Shown here: positions 52,520 to 64,000 of the stretch, piece by piece
Numbering within the stretch: the first letter of the stretch is position 1
How the letters are laid out: each line of letters starts with the position of its first letter
Assembly: GCF_026151205.1 (NCBI RefSeq)
Contig: NC_087072.1
Coordinates: 193,501-257,500, forward strand
Origin: Bolinopsis microptera
Lineage: Eukaryota; Ctenophora; Tentaculata; Lobata; Bolinopsidae
Length of the DNA stretch: 64,000 nt
Reading direction: 5' to 3'
The notes under the pieces: generated by a model
Told to the model about the DNA's origin: nothing
The model's database searches: none
What the model saw: only the letters and a program-made list of their open reading frames with translations
Made by a program: the position numbers and the translations under genes

Positions 52520-53248
52520 TCGTCGGTACAGAGGAAAGAAGATTGACATCAAACATGAGACCCTTCTATCAGAAGTATCGTACAACCTCATCCTTGCCCC
52601 GATGATGGAGTAGATGATGTGTTTTAATACTTTCAACACTACTATATAACAAATAATTTGAGGATGTCCAATATGTCCATGGCTTGCTAAAGTCAACTGC
52701 ATCGGGGGTACTATGATGGTCCAGGGGGTGCTGAAACAGAAGACTGGCACTCTTAACATGTTAAGAAGTTAAGTAGTTGTAGTGAATAATGTTTCTGTTT
52801 GGCAATGTATAACTCCATTCACACCACAATCCACAATTGGACAATTGGACAACCCTGATTAATGTGTAGATAGTGTTGAAAGAATTTTAAACTTAAAACT
52901 TGAACTTCACTTCTGATAACTTTTGGGGCTGCGCTCCAAGAACAGGCTGACATATATATGGCTTATGGATTATATGTAATGTATTCTGATTAAATGATAG
53001 GGCTTGCCAGTCCAACCACCTCATATTTTTCATACTCACTCACTCTCTTGTCCCATGTGTCGTAGTCCGTCAGTCTGTTCAATTTTCCAATCTTTTGAAT
53101 CATTTTGACTAATCCAGTTTACACTTTCATTGTTTTCCACAACAGAACATTTCAAACTGCTTTCTGCTCTTCTTTCTTTTCAGTGAGTGTGCTAGTTGGA
53201 CGTGAAGGTGCCCCCTGGTCTGCCTGGTACCCCCATTGCCTCTTCACC

Positions 53249-55231
53249 ATGATGGAAACCCCCACTGACACTCAAGAAAAGTGTGAGAAACCTCAACCTG
53301 TTGCAGACCAGACTTCATCCACTACGGTTCCCCATCAGGATACACCCACCACTTCCTCAGCTTCAGTCATTGAAAATATTGACGAAATGCTTAGAGATGT
53401 CGATAAACTAATTCATTCAGAAAATCAGGACTCAGAAGAAGACAAAAATGTCAGCAGTCTCCTTAGTTTCTTCTCAAATAGATCTGCTCCCCTCGACACC
53501 TATCTGTTAACCCACGCACAGAACCTACGCTCAGAGGTAGACTTAATCAAGATTAACATTTGCAGTATCCTGAAACTTGAAGTAAACAAGTTTGCGATCA
53601 TTACACCAGCCATGATCAAGAGTTGTTCATCCCTGAACAAACTAACTTTAGCAGAAGGTCTCCTATCCCTGCTAGGTCTTGCTGAAAGTGTTTGTGCTGT
53701 AGTAAGTGGACAGAGATGTGAAAACGAAGTCAAGTCCTCTTCCTACTTGTCAGCTCCCTGCAGCTTGAGCATGCCAATGGTTCACACTACCTCGGATGGT
53801 AGCTCTCTACAAGATTCTCTAGAAGCCATTCAGAAGTCCATCAAGAACCTTAAAGACAACGATAGCCATCTCAGAACTCTCGACTCCATCAACAGCAAGC
53901 TTGCTGAGCTCAAACTTGACATAAACTGTTTTAAAAACAGTAGGTCATCAAATGTTTCCACCCCTGATCTGCCCATGCCTCCTTTTAATATAGGGTCACC
54001 CGCACCATGTGAAATGGACCAAGAACAGCTTCTCCTAGATGCACAGAAGCATGCAAGTGTAGACGACCCTAAGTCCAAGCACATTCTGTCGTATGTCCCA
54101 GAATTTGTAGATGAAAAATTGAACTCTGAGCTTTCAGTTTTCTTAGACCAACAGAAGGAAGCCTTTGATAGTAACTCCGAAAATGGACATGGGGTTGTGA
54201 GCTTTGGCGAACCTTATCAGTACCCGGGGGCTAAAGCTGAAAAACCGACATCAACAGAATTTCCTGAGGTTCTTAATAAGCTTGTCTCCAAGATAAAGGA
54301 AGAATGTCCTAGTTCAACAATCAATCAGTGCTTGATAAATCGGTACACTGATGGGAACAGCTTTCTTCCTAAGCACTCTGATAACGAGCAATCACTGGTC
54401 CATGATAGTTCCATATTTACAGTATCCTTAGGTGGTGATTGCTCTGTAAAATTCACAAAAAAGGACCAGCTTGAAGGAGAGGTTGTAGAGACAATAGAGG
54501 GACGTAGTCTCTATGTCATGAGCAAACAGTCCCAGTTTCTTTGGGACCACCGAATTGATAAAAGCACAGAAAAGAGGGACTTAAGATACAGTATTACCTT
54601 CCGCTACGTAAGCAGGAGCATCAATGCGACCTTGATTGTCGGTGATTCAAACACCCGGTTCCTCAAATTTGGGGCTGGAAAAGGAACATTTGGACACAAG
54701 CTGCCTGGGAAAAGAATCGAATGTTTCACAATAGATCAGTTAGACCCTGTTCTTTGTGTTGGATACAAGAACGTTGTAGTACACTGTGGTATAAATAATA
54801 TCAAGAGGGGAGGGGGTGATGTTAAACATTGGGCTAATGAGCTGACGAAGAAGCTCAAGAATATTTGTGATATGTGTCCATATTCTAAAGTTATTGTCTC
54901 ACCCATCCTTCCAACTAGGTCCTCCTGGCTGAATGACAGAGCCATGGAGTTTAATAGTTTATTATTTGGGTACTGTAATACTAATACTAGAATAGGCACT
55001 TTAGATTTTGATAATTTTGTTGATGAGGAGGGTCTACTGGACAAGCAGTTTTGTAGATACAAGAAGCCGGATGACCCAATCCACCTGGGGTCAAGCGGTA
55101 TCTTTAAACTCTCCCGGGCAATTGCACATAAGATCCTAGGTAGCCCCGTTGATGGGAGGTTGTTCAGTGATGTTACCAAGGCCCAAAAAAGATTTTCCCC
55201 ACGTTCTCGTAGATCCGTAGTTATGTCATGA
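53249..55231 (+). CDS. LINE ORF1 with AlkB-like oxygenase and SGNH hydrolase domains
   Basis: A 660-residue protein from the first ATG (53249). Residues 1-330 are Ser-rich with short coiled-coil stretches (LEAIQKSIKNLKDND). About 335-455 match the AlkB-type Fe(II)/2-oxoglutarate dioxygenase pattern: NRYTDGNSFLPKHSDNE gives His376-x-Asp378, then WDHR His434, then RYSITFR with Arg446 and Arg452. AlkB enzymes remove alkyl groups from nucleic acids. About 460-630 is an SGNH hydrolase: VGDSNTR (Ser467), HCGINNIKRG (about 513), and DPIHLG (Asp609, His612), so the triad is complete. The ORF2 start overlaps the stop in ATGA. The remnant at 15292 belongs to the same family but lacks ORF1. The order of domains is clear; activity is inference. 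The element looks intact and may be mobile. Confidence 0.85.
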   Translation: MMETPTDTQEKCEKPQPVADQTSSTTVPHQDTPTTSSASVIENIDEMLRDVDKLIHSENQDSEEDKNVSSLLSFFSNRSAPLDTYLLTHAQNLRSEVDLIKINICSILKLEVNKFAIITPAMIKSCSSLNKLTLAEGLLSLLGLAESVCAVVSGQRCENEVKSSSYLSAPCSLSMPMVHTTSDGSSLQDSLEAIQKSIKNLKDNDSHLRTLDSINSKLAELKLDINCFKNSRSSNVSTPDLPMPPFNIGSPAPCEMDQEQLLLDAQKHASVDDPKSKHILSYVPEFVDEKLNSELSVFLDQQKEAFDSNSENGHGVVSFGEPYQYPGAKAEKPTSTEFPEVLNKLVSKIKEECPSSTINQCLINRYTDGNSFLPKHSDNEQSLVHDSSIFTVSLGGDCSVKFTKKDQLEGEVVETIEGRSLYVMSKQSQFLWDHRIDKSTEKRDLRYSITFRYVSRSINATLIVGDSNTRFLKFGAGKGTFGHKLPGKRIECFTIDQLDPVLCVGYKNVVVHCGINNIKRGGGDVKHWANELTKKLKNICDMCPYSKVIVSPILPTRSSWLNDRAMEFNSLLFGYCNTNTRIGTLDFDNFVDEEGLLDKQFCRYKKPDDPIHLGSSGIFKLSRAIAHKILGSPVDGRLFSDVTKAQKRFSPRSRRSVVMS

Positions 55232-58200
55232 TAGCCAAACTAATATGCGAAATTTGCTGCTGCTGCAATAGACCTGTGCGTGCTGGACATCCATTCATAA
55301 CTTGTCAGATGTGTGACAAGATAATGCACAAAAAATGCAAAACTGATGATAACATAGTCAAATTTCGAGATGCAACATACTGCAAAATATGCACTGATGC
55401 CAATGATATCGTTCGGTATAACCCTTTCTACCAAGCTCCCCACTTTGCAAACAATGGCCTCATTGATGATGAGCCAGTTAATTATATTGAATCTATCTAC
55501 AATAGCTCAAAGATTCTTGAAAATTGCAAAACATTCTCAATAACAGAGTTGAATGCCACCATCCTACCTAAAAATTCAGCTAAATATTTGTCCAAATTAT
55601 TTCTAAATATTGATGGAAATGCATCAAACTTCGACAACTTTGCAGTTGAATTGTCTAGTATCGACCACAAATTCTCTGTTATCGGCCTTGCAGAAACAAA
55701 CACTAATCCCGAAAATGGAACTCTGTATCAGCTTAACGGATACTCCTCCTGTTACCAATCACGCTACTTTTGCCAAGAGAAAAACCAGTTCAAGGGTAAA
55801 GGGTCAGGAGTGTGTCTTTACCTACACGATTCCCTTAACTTTAACAAAATCACTGACTTATCTCTCTGTAATGAACACATAGAATCACTGTTTGTATCTA
55901 TCACTAGCTTGCAAGATCCAACTGTCGTAGGGGTTATATACCGTCCCCCAAACGCATCACTTGAGATGTTCAACAAAGCGTATGAATGTATTCTCTCAAA
56001 ACTGAATGGCAAAAAAGTATATATTCTTGGTGATTTCAATGTTAACATTTTGAACGACCCATCTCCATCAGAGGACAAATTCCAAGAAATAATATTCAAC
56101 AACGGCTTCATACCAACCATATCAGTACCAACTCACCAAATGCCTGGCTGTTCCAGGACCTGTATTGACAATATCCATACCAATGTCGTAGATCAATCCC
56201 TTATTTCTGGTGTGATATCTGACAAGATCTCCCACCATCACCCTATATTCACTCTTATTGAACTTTCCCCTGACTCTGTGCCAACACCTGATTCATCAGA
56301 CAAAATTACTATACACTACGACTATAGTAATGCTAACTTAGAGAAGCTCTGTCTTGAAATAGAAAACGATATAGATAGGTTCCACCACAGCTGTAACACA
56401 TTTGACTCTTTCGTGCAGTTATTTCAAGAAAAGATAGATTTGTCTTGCAAACTTCTAACTCCTAGAACCACTAAACGTAACAGCATAACCAACCCTTGGA
56501 TCACCCAGGGCCTCATTAACTCCATCGACAAGAAAGCTAGGTTGTATTTCGAATGGAAGAAGACTTGTACATTAAAACTACCTGATGGGGATCCAAACAA
56601 GCACATCTACTACAAGGAATTCGACAAGTTTCTCAAGAGCTCAATAAAGATGGCAAAGGCCATGTGCTATACTCAAAAATTCGAGAAGTACAGCATGAAC
56701 TCAAAAAAGACTTGGGAAATTATAAATGAACTCCGTGGCAAAAATTTGTCTAGATGTAAGGACGATTTTGTCATAGATGGCCAGAGAGTTACTTGCAGAC
56801 GAATAATTGCTAACAAATTCTGTGAATATTTTACATCTCTTGCAAGTAATCTCAATAAAAATGTACTGTCAAACAATAGTATTTCTCTGGAACCAGTAGA
56901 ATCATTTGCTCAGTTTATGTCTAATTCGGTATCTGACTCCATATACCTGGAAGAAACTAATGAAGAAGAAATTATAGAGGTGATCCGAGACTTTCAAAAT
57001 GGTAAGGCGAGTGACATACCTATAGTTGTTGTAAAAAAACCGGCCAAGCTCATTGCTGGTACCTTGGCTAGGCTTTACAACACATGTATACAAAGTGGTA
57101 CATTCCCAAGTATTTTTAAAACTGGTAAAGTTATTCCTATTTACAAGAAAGACAATAAAGAATGCATTGAAAATTATCGGCCTGTATCAATATTACCTTT
57201 ATTTGGAAAGATCTTCGAGAAGGTCATTTATAAACGCCTCTATAATTTCTTCACATCTAAAGGTGTACTAACAGACTCACAGTTTGGATTTAGAAAAGGC
57301 CATTCTACCACCCATGCTCTACACAAATCTATAGACTCCGTTACTAAGTCTCTGGCAAGCAATAAACATGTCCTAGGGATATTCATTGACTTGAGCAAAG
57401 CCTTCGACACCCTTGATCACGATATTCTTTTATGCAAATTAAATTCCTACGGTATTAGGGGCACAGCACTTACCTTACTAAAAAGCTATTTGACTAACAG
57501 AAAGCAGTATGTTATGTATAACGATGTACCATCAGAAACAATGGACGTGAAATTTGGAGTACCGCAAGGGTCAATTCTAGGGCCGTTACTCTTCCTATTG
57601 TATATGAACGATATAGTAAACTGCTTTTCAGACAGTGAGGTGAAATTTGTACTTTATGCTGATGACACTAATATCTTCATATCAGGACCATCTAGAGAAG
57701 CAACATACAAAAAAGCCAACTTAGTACTTAAACATGTCTCGATTTACATGAAATGTAATCTACTTCATATCAACATGTCCAAATGCTGCTACATACATTT
57801 TAAACCTGCCTCTGAATATGATGACACCTGTGCACGGACCAGACCATTTGCTATCCTGCTAGATGAATCTAGATCAATATTCATCAATGGTAAGGTTATT
57901 ACTAAAGTCAAGGATACCAAATTCTTAGGTGTTGTTATAGATAGTAAGCTAAACTGGATTGCCCACATGCACTACATCCGTAAAAAACTGAGATCTATGA
58001 CTGGTGCAATCTGCAGAATTCGGCACTCGATACCTTCTGAACTATATTTGAAAATATATAATGCTCTTTTTGAATCACATCTCAGTTATGGTATAAGTGT
58101 TTGGGGTGTTGTCCTCAAAGAACGGTCCAATGATAGTCTTTTCATCACACAGAAGCACTGTATAAGGATCCTTTTTGGCGACCTTGACTCATATTTAGAT

Positions 58201-58632
58201 AAACAATCAACATGTGCACGTACTAGACCATACGGTATGCAAAAACTAGACCATAAACACTTTGAAAAGGAGCATACAAAACCCATTTTTAATAGATTAA
58301 AAATTCTTACGGCTCAAAACTTGTACAAATATCACTGTATTTTAGAATTCTCTAAGATTATCAAGTACCACTGCCCATACTCCCTTTATGAGGCTATCAA
58401 CATTTCAAACCGTGCAACGAGTCTAATGGTTATTCTCCTAAATAAATCAAACACCTTTTTGTTTAATGCAGCCAAGCTTTGGAACGCTGTTCATAGAAAA
58501 ATTTTAACTTCAAGCAATTGCTTAGAAACGTCCATTAGCTTGATAAAACTGAGAACCAAAGCTCTATTAATACAAGCACAGGCAGCTGACTTAAAAGATA
58601 CTTGGACTCCAAACAATTTCAAATTGCAGTAA
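55228..58632 (+). CDS. LINE ORF2: PHD-like finger, AP endonuclease, reverse transcriptase
   Basis: A 1134-residue polyprotein. Residues 8-60 form a Cys/His finger of PHD type (CEICCCCN, FITCQMCDKIMHKKC, YCKIC). The endonuclease follows, about 125-345: VIGLAETNTNP (metal-binding Glu ~155), GVIYRPPN, ILGDFNVNI (~267), and SHHHPIF with the catalytic His (~335). The linker has KKTWEIINELRGK. The RT, about 620-880, has IPIYKKDNKECIENYRPVS, FIDLSKAFDTLDH (motif A, ~718), VPQGSILGPLLFLLYMND (motif B) and FVLYADDTNIF (motif C, ~810). TCARTRPF appears twice, once in the thumb (~870) and again near 995 (TCARTRPYG). The start codon shares ATGA with the ORF1 stop, suggesting coupled translation. It makes and integrates DNA copies of the element. 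No internal stop or shift. Confidence 0.93.
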   Translation: MIAKLICEICCCCNRPVRAGHPFITCQMCDKIMHKKCKTDDNIVKFRDATYCKICTDANDIVRYNPFYQAPHFANNGLIDDEPVNYIESIYNSSKILENCKTFSITELNATILPKNSAKYLSKLFLNIDGNASNFDNFAVELSSIDHKFSVIGLAETNTNPENGTLYQLNGYSSCYQSRYFCQEKNQFKGKGSGVCLYLHDSLNFNKITDLSLCNEHIESLFVSITSLQDPTVVGVIYRPPNASLEMFNKAYECILSKLNGKKVYILGDFNVNILNDPSPSEDKFQEIIFNNGFIPTISVPTHQMPGCSRTCIDNIHTNVVDQSLISGVISDKISHHHPIFTLIELSPDSVPTPDSSDKITIHYDYSNANLEKLCLEIENDIDRFHHSCNTFDSFVQLFQEKIDLSCKLLTPRTTKRNSITNPWITQGLINSIDKKARLYFEWKKTCTLKLPDGDPNKHIYYKEFDKFLKSSIKMAKAMCYTQKFEKYSMNSKKTWEIINELRGKNLSRCKDDFVIDGQRVTCRRIIANKFCEYFTSLASNLNKNVLSNNSISLEPVESFAQFMSNSVSDSIYLEETNEEEIIEVIRDFQNGKASDIPIVVVKKPAKLIAGTLARLYNTCIQSGTFPSIFKTGKVIPIYKKDNKECIENYRPVSILPLFGKIFEKVIYKRLYNFFTSKGVLTDSQFGFRKGHSTTHALHKSIDSVTKSLASNKHVLGIFIDLSKAFDTLDHDILLCKLNSYGIRGTALTLLKSYLTNRKQYVMYNDVPSETMDVKFGVPQGSILGPLLFLLYMNDIVNCFSDSEVKFVLYADDTNIFISGPSREATYKKANLVLKHVSIYMKCNLLHINMSKCCYIHFKPASEYDDTCARTRPFAILLDESRSIFINGKVITKVKDTKFLGVVIDSKLNWIAHMHYIRKKLRSMTGAICRIRHSIPSELYLKIYNALFESHLSYGISVWGVVLKERSNDSLFITQKHCIRILFGDLDSYLDKQSTCARTRPYGMQKLDHKHFEKEHTKPIFNRLKILTAQNLYKYHCILEFSKIIKYHCPYSLYEAINISNRATSLMVILLNKSNTFLFNAAKLWNAVHRKILTSSNCLETSISLIKLRTKALLIQAQAADLKDTWTPNNFKLQ

Positions 58633-58930
58633 TCAAATCTAATTGCAGCCAGCGGCACACACTTACTATTACTATCATGATTGTACTATAGACAGAAAAT
58701 CTTTCAAATCGATTTTGGGCGCTTTTTAACCATTTGTTGTAATGTTTTTAGATAAGTTAAACATCTAAATTTATAAAAATTTTTATCGGAATGAATTAAT
58801 TGATATTTAATAATTTATTCGGTAGGTTTATCTGATATTGATATTGATTATATTGATATTGATTATATTGATATTGTTATTATTGAACGAAGCTAACTCT
58901 AGACATAGTTAATACTACTTCTTTTAAGAA

Positions 58931-59117
58931 AGGGACTTGGAGTATAAACGACCAAGTTTGCATAAATTTCTATCCAACCAAGAACTCAGGAGGCAAAGGT
59001 GGGTGCGTAAACTTTTGGTCTGCACTCTCCGATCCTGTATCACCCTGGATTCTTCTCGACGTATCTTTGTAAAAGTTATATACCTTCTAGTCAATCTCTT
59101 GCTACTCCAAGTCCCCT
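58931..59117. mobile_element. 187-bp element with ~14-bp inverted ends
   Basis: AGGGACTTGGAGTA (58931-58944) is mirrored by TACTCCAAGTCCCCT (59103-59117). The interior is moderately GC-rich against AT-rich surroundings and encodes nothing convincing. It could be a MITE. AAGA-like flanks are too short to call a target duplication. Confidence 0.55.
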
Positions 59118-61110
<1,993 letters not shown>

Positions 61111-63274
61111 ACTGAAACTAAATGTGAACCGCGTCCGGGAACCTACGCACGGTAGTCCGGGAGACTTAGTAGATCTAGCTCATCACAATGAATATTAGAA
61201 TTTTTACAAATTTTACTTTATTTGATACCTCAACTACAAAATTGTTTGTAAAATTTGATATCATCATTTATTAAGCAATTTCATCATTTTTTGGAGATCT
61301 TGTCGAAGCAATGGTACTTTTACCCACAAGCTTATTGTTGTCGGCATATTTATGGATAACATCACATTTATACAGTATTTTGTGCCACGAAATGTGATTT
61401 GTTTACAGTTCTTAACTTTATTCTGGTATGTACAGATAACTGGGCGAGTATAAGATATCATTATATATATCTGGTTGTATCTGGATTCTCGGTTTTATGG
61501 TGGACCTTCTTAGATTCTGCAGATTATAAAGGACTTTTCTGAAATGTGCAAATTGTAATTCTACAAAATATCATAATATGAACTTCAATTTTCAAATATA
61601 TGCTGCTATTTAAACCTTCAGTTAAAAATGATATGTTGGGAACCATTTTGGCCAGGGGTCAATAACAAACCCAATGTCTCTCTAAACCGGTAAAACGGTG
61701 CAACAGCCACGAACATTAGCCTAGTAATGATTTCCGCTCAAAATAGCCATTCATAGTTTATCAATTTGTTAGACAAAAGCGAAATTGGCAAGCCAAGAGT
61801 AAATCGCGGTATAATATAATGATTTATTTAATATTATAATGTTGAATTTCGAGGTCTATTGGTGATATATAACATACAGTATTAAATTTAAATATATAAT
61901 AGAGTTTTCGGTGTAGCTTAGTTGCTTTGAATGCATTATTAATATAACTGAGACGTCTATGAAAAACAGTAGCTTAGTAAGTTTTGAAATTTTTGTTAGA
62001 TCTTTTGCATGATGTGTTTGTAAGTGTGGACTATTGAATTTGTGCGGTTACCTTGGTAACAATGTTTAACGGTGGACCATATCTTTTTGAGAGGCTAATT
62101 TATAATATCTACAGTGATCTGCCAAAATCTTTTGTTTGAAAGCGAGGTTCGCTTCACACACACCTTTAACGTGTTACTCAATGTTTATATCATATTCTTT
62201 TGCTTTAATAATAATACTTTATTAAGTGTTTGTACATTTTACAAGGTTATGAAAGCTATCCTTATACTATATTCTAAGAGTCTACTAGCAAAGAAATTTA
62301 TTAGAAATTATAAAGAGTTAAAATTTAACTGTCCTTTCTTAAGAATGGAGAATGTGACAAGTAGAGCCTGGCAGGGTGCCAATTACTTTAATTGGTCACT
62401 TTGAAACACTGGACTACTCCAAATTATTTAATTGATCGAAGAAACGCTAAAAATAGTGTGCAAGTTTTGACTTTGGACAGGAAAATATATTGTGATCATA
62501 AGATGAAGGTTTGTTTGAATTTAAAGTTTAAGATTTCATCAGCCTATTTATAAGAATTTATCAACTGTCACTTAATCGCTAATAATACGGTTCTTATTAA
62601 GAGAGATTATGGTTTTTAAAAGAAAAGCAAGTACTACAAGGGTTATTATATAGTCTCATTAGAATCACAAATTTGTAATTTGCTTGATGATAGCATTAAT
62701 TAAAATTCCACTGTAGTTTAATTATATATAACCATGTTTTTGAATTTAAGATTCCTTTAGAAAAATTCGGATTTTATTCTCTTCAGACCCAAAAAAAACA
62801 TTAAACGATTGACTGGGGATATGAAATATTTTAAACAGTAGCTATATTAGTAAGATCAAAGTTTAAAAAAAACCACACACCACACTAATAATATTGAAGC
62901 ATATAATTTATATCAACATACCTTGAAAATGGAACTAGAAGTTTACAGCGGTCATGGCGTGGTAATCATAGTTGTGACGAAGTATCCCAAATTAACCGAA
63001 CAGTAGAACAGTTACACAATCCACATTTTCCAACCCTCGCATAACACGTGCATTGACGGTTTTAATTGAAATCTTTCAAATGGCTCATTACAATTGCACG
63101 TGCGCCTTTACACATTACGATTGCACGTGCGCCTTTACAATTGCACGTGCGCCTTTACACATTTACACGTGTATTTGCGATGGTATTTATAAAGACACGC
63201 ACAAGTGCGAGCATTGCAATTACCTGCTGTCTAATAGTAATGATACTGTAAATGTTTGGAGAAGGAAAATGCCA
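61111..63274. other. Rac 3' region and intergenic DNA
   Basis: AT-rich, including the likely Rac 3' untranslated region. No gene found; an open frame at 62114-62404 has no motif and no clear start. At about 63088-63160 a minisatellite of TTGCACGTGCGCCTTTACA units occurs in three copies. Confidence 0.4.
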
Positions 63275-63374
63275 NNNNNNNNNNNNNNNNNNNNNNNNNN
63301 NNNNNNNNNNNNNNNNNNNNNNNNNNNNNNNNNNNNNNNNNNNNNNNNNNNNNNNNNNNNNNNNNNNNNNNNNN
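63275..63374. other. Assembly gap (100 N)
   Basis: Exactly 100 N, the conventional length for a scaffold gap of unknown size. Open frames running through it are meaningless. Confidence 0.98.
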
Positions 63375-63475
63375 TTAGTCTAATTCTCGTTAGGGTTAGG
63401 TTTTCAGCATATGTTTTTGTTAAGGATTGGGTTAGGGTTTGGGTTGGGATCACATTAGAGGGTTAGGGTTTCGAA
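63375..63475 (+). repeat. Degenerate telomere-like TTAGGG repeats
   Basis: Right of the gap: GTTAGGGTTAGG, GGGTTAGGGTTTGGGTTGGG and GAGGGTTAGGGTTTCG in ~90 bp. These are imperfect, spaced vertebrate-type telomere units. Either an interstitial remnant or the edge of a longer, unassembled array. Confidence 0.65.
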
Positions 63476-64000
63476 AAGTCGTTCAGAACCAGCTAGAGAA
63501 TGGGTTAAAAAAGTCACGTGACAGTCGAGTGTAGAGTGATTAATCATTATCTTATGTTTAACATAAATGTTTAATTAATTTCATCATTATTCTTATCACA
63601 GTTGGATAATTATTAACAACTTTCAATATCCGACTATTATATTTTATTAAATTAAACAGTTGTTATAAATATAATTTTTTGTTACATAAATTTTTTCACA
63701 AAATAATACATACATTATGTTTAAACCAAAATTATCTTAATTAATTAATTTTGTTTTGGGTACAACCAAGTGTGATATTTATATTCATTACAAAATAATT
63801 TGTATATGAATAGGTATGAGGTATGGGCAAGAAACTGTCACGGAAAATATGTGATTCATGTTTATTACGTTATGTAAGAAATTGATTCGGGTTGCACTCT
63901 ATATAATTGGATTCACATGGTAGCTGTAGTCGGGATGTTTAACCTTTATCATGATTTCAAGCAGTCCTGCCAGGAGGTTGGTACCTGTACCCTCTCATAT
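63476..64000. other. AT-rich end of window
   Basis: No gene or repeat that I recognise. Runs of TTAATTAATT near 63738 only. Confidence 0.4.

Larger units (their letters stand above)
51240..53248. other. Intergenic DNA and LINE 5' region
   Basis: AT-rich with no gene. It contains the family B element (51872), a TTGTATCC microsatellite (52467) and, somewhere in the last few hundred bases, the 5' untranslated region of the intact LINE, whose start I could not fix. The LINE ORF1 frame is open upstream of its first ATG to 53105. Confidence 0.4.
53249..58890 (+). mobile_element. Apparently intact two-ORF LINE (CR1/L2-like group)
   Basis: ORF1 and ORF2 are both open. The 3' end is marked by a TATTGATATTGATTA-type short repeat at about 58835-58885, as in LINEs that end in microsatellites rather than poly(A). 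The 5' border is unresolved upstream of 53249. I saw no clear target duplication. Confidence 0.75.

Noticed and set aside
63053-63466. Open frames that span the N gap
   Set aside because: They are created by translating N and cannot be evaluated.

Overview
This window is nuclear DNA of an animal, probably an invertebrate or early-branching metazoan; I cannot name the species. The evidence is spliced genes with GT-AG introns (a CDK1-type cyclin-dependent kinase, a Rac GTPase, a secreted protein, a protein-kinase first exon), an intronless seven-helix receptor, AT-rich intergenic DNA, and a heavy load of animal-type transposable elements: a Penelope-like element, several LINE clades, tRNA-derived SINEs and hAT-like DNA transposons.

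Layout. 1-6.5 kb: a minus-strand LINE (ORF1 and the start of ORF2) next to a full-length Penelope-like element, also on minus. 7.5 kb: a small possible exon. 9.4-10.2 kb: a 5'-truncated LINE copy with target-site duplications. 10.8-11.8 kb: a GPCR-like gene. 12-14 kb: GC-rich hairpin repeats, some nested. 15-18 kb: three LINE remnants. 18.9-24.4 kb: a WD-repeat gene followed within about 230 bp by CDK1 (seven exons), whose introns carry tandem copies of its own exon-intron junctions. 25.7-31.2 kb: a hAT-like element holding two opposed arrays of a ~330-bp unit (a giant foldback), beside a short relative. 32-33 kb: MITE-like elements. 33.0-40.2 kb: a secreted-protein gene; one intron holds ~40 copies of a 45-bp unit that ends like a 3' splice site, and another holds a LINE. 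40-47 kb: mostly non-coding repeat-derived DNA. 47.6 kb: a lone first exon of a protein kinase. 48-51 kb: SINE and LINE remnants. 53.2-58.9 kb: an apparently intact two-ORF LINE whose ORF1 joins an AlkB-like oxygenase domain to an SGNH esterase-like domain. 60.0-61.1 kb: a four-exon Rac gene. 63.3 kb: an assembly gap of 100 N next to degenerate telomere-like repeats.

The host genes do not form one pathway; CDK1 (cell cycle) and Rac (actin signalling) are the securely named ones. Most of the window is explained by mobile elements. The strongest points for follow-up are the AlkB+SGNH LINE ORF1, the repeated amplification of splice junctions inside introns of two unrelated genes, and the hAT foldback with a perfect 8-bp target duplication. 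Exon coordinates were counted by hand and may be off by a base. Family assignments come from motifs seen here and general knowledge of the families, not from searches.
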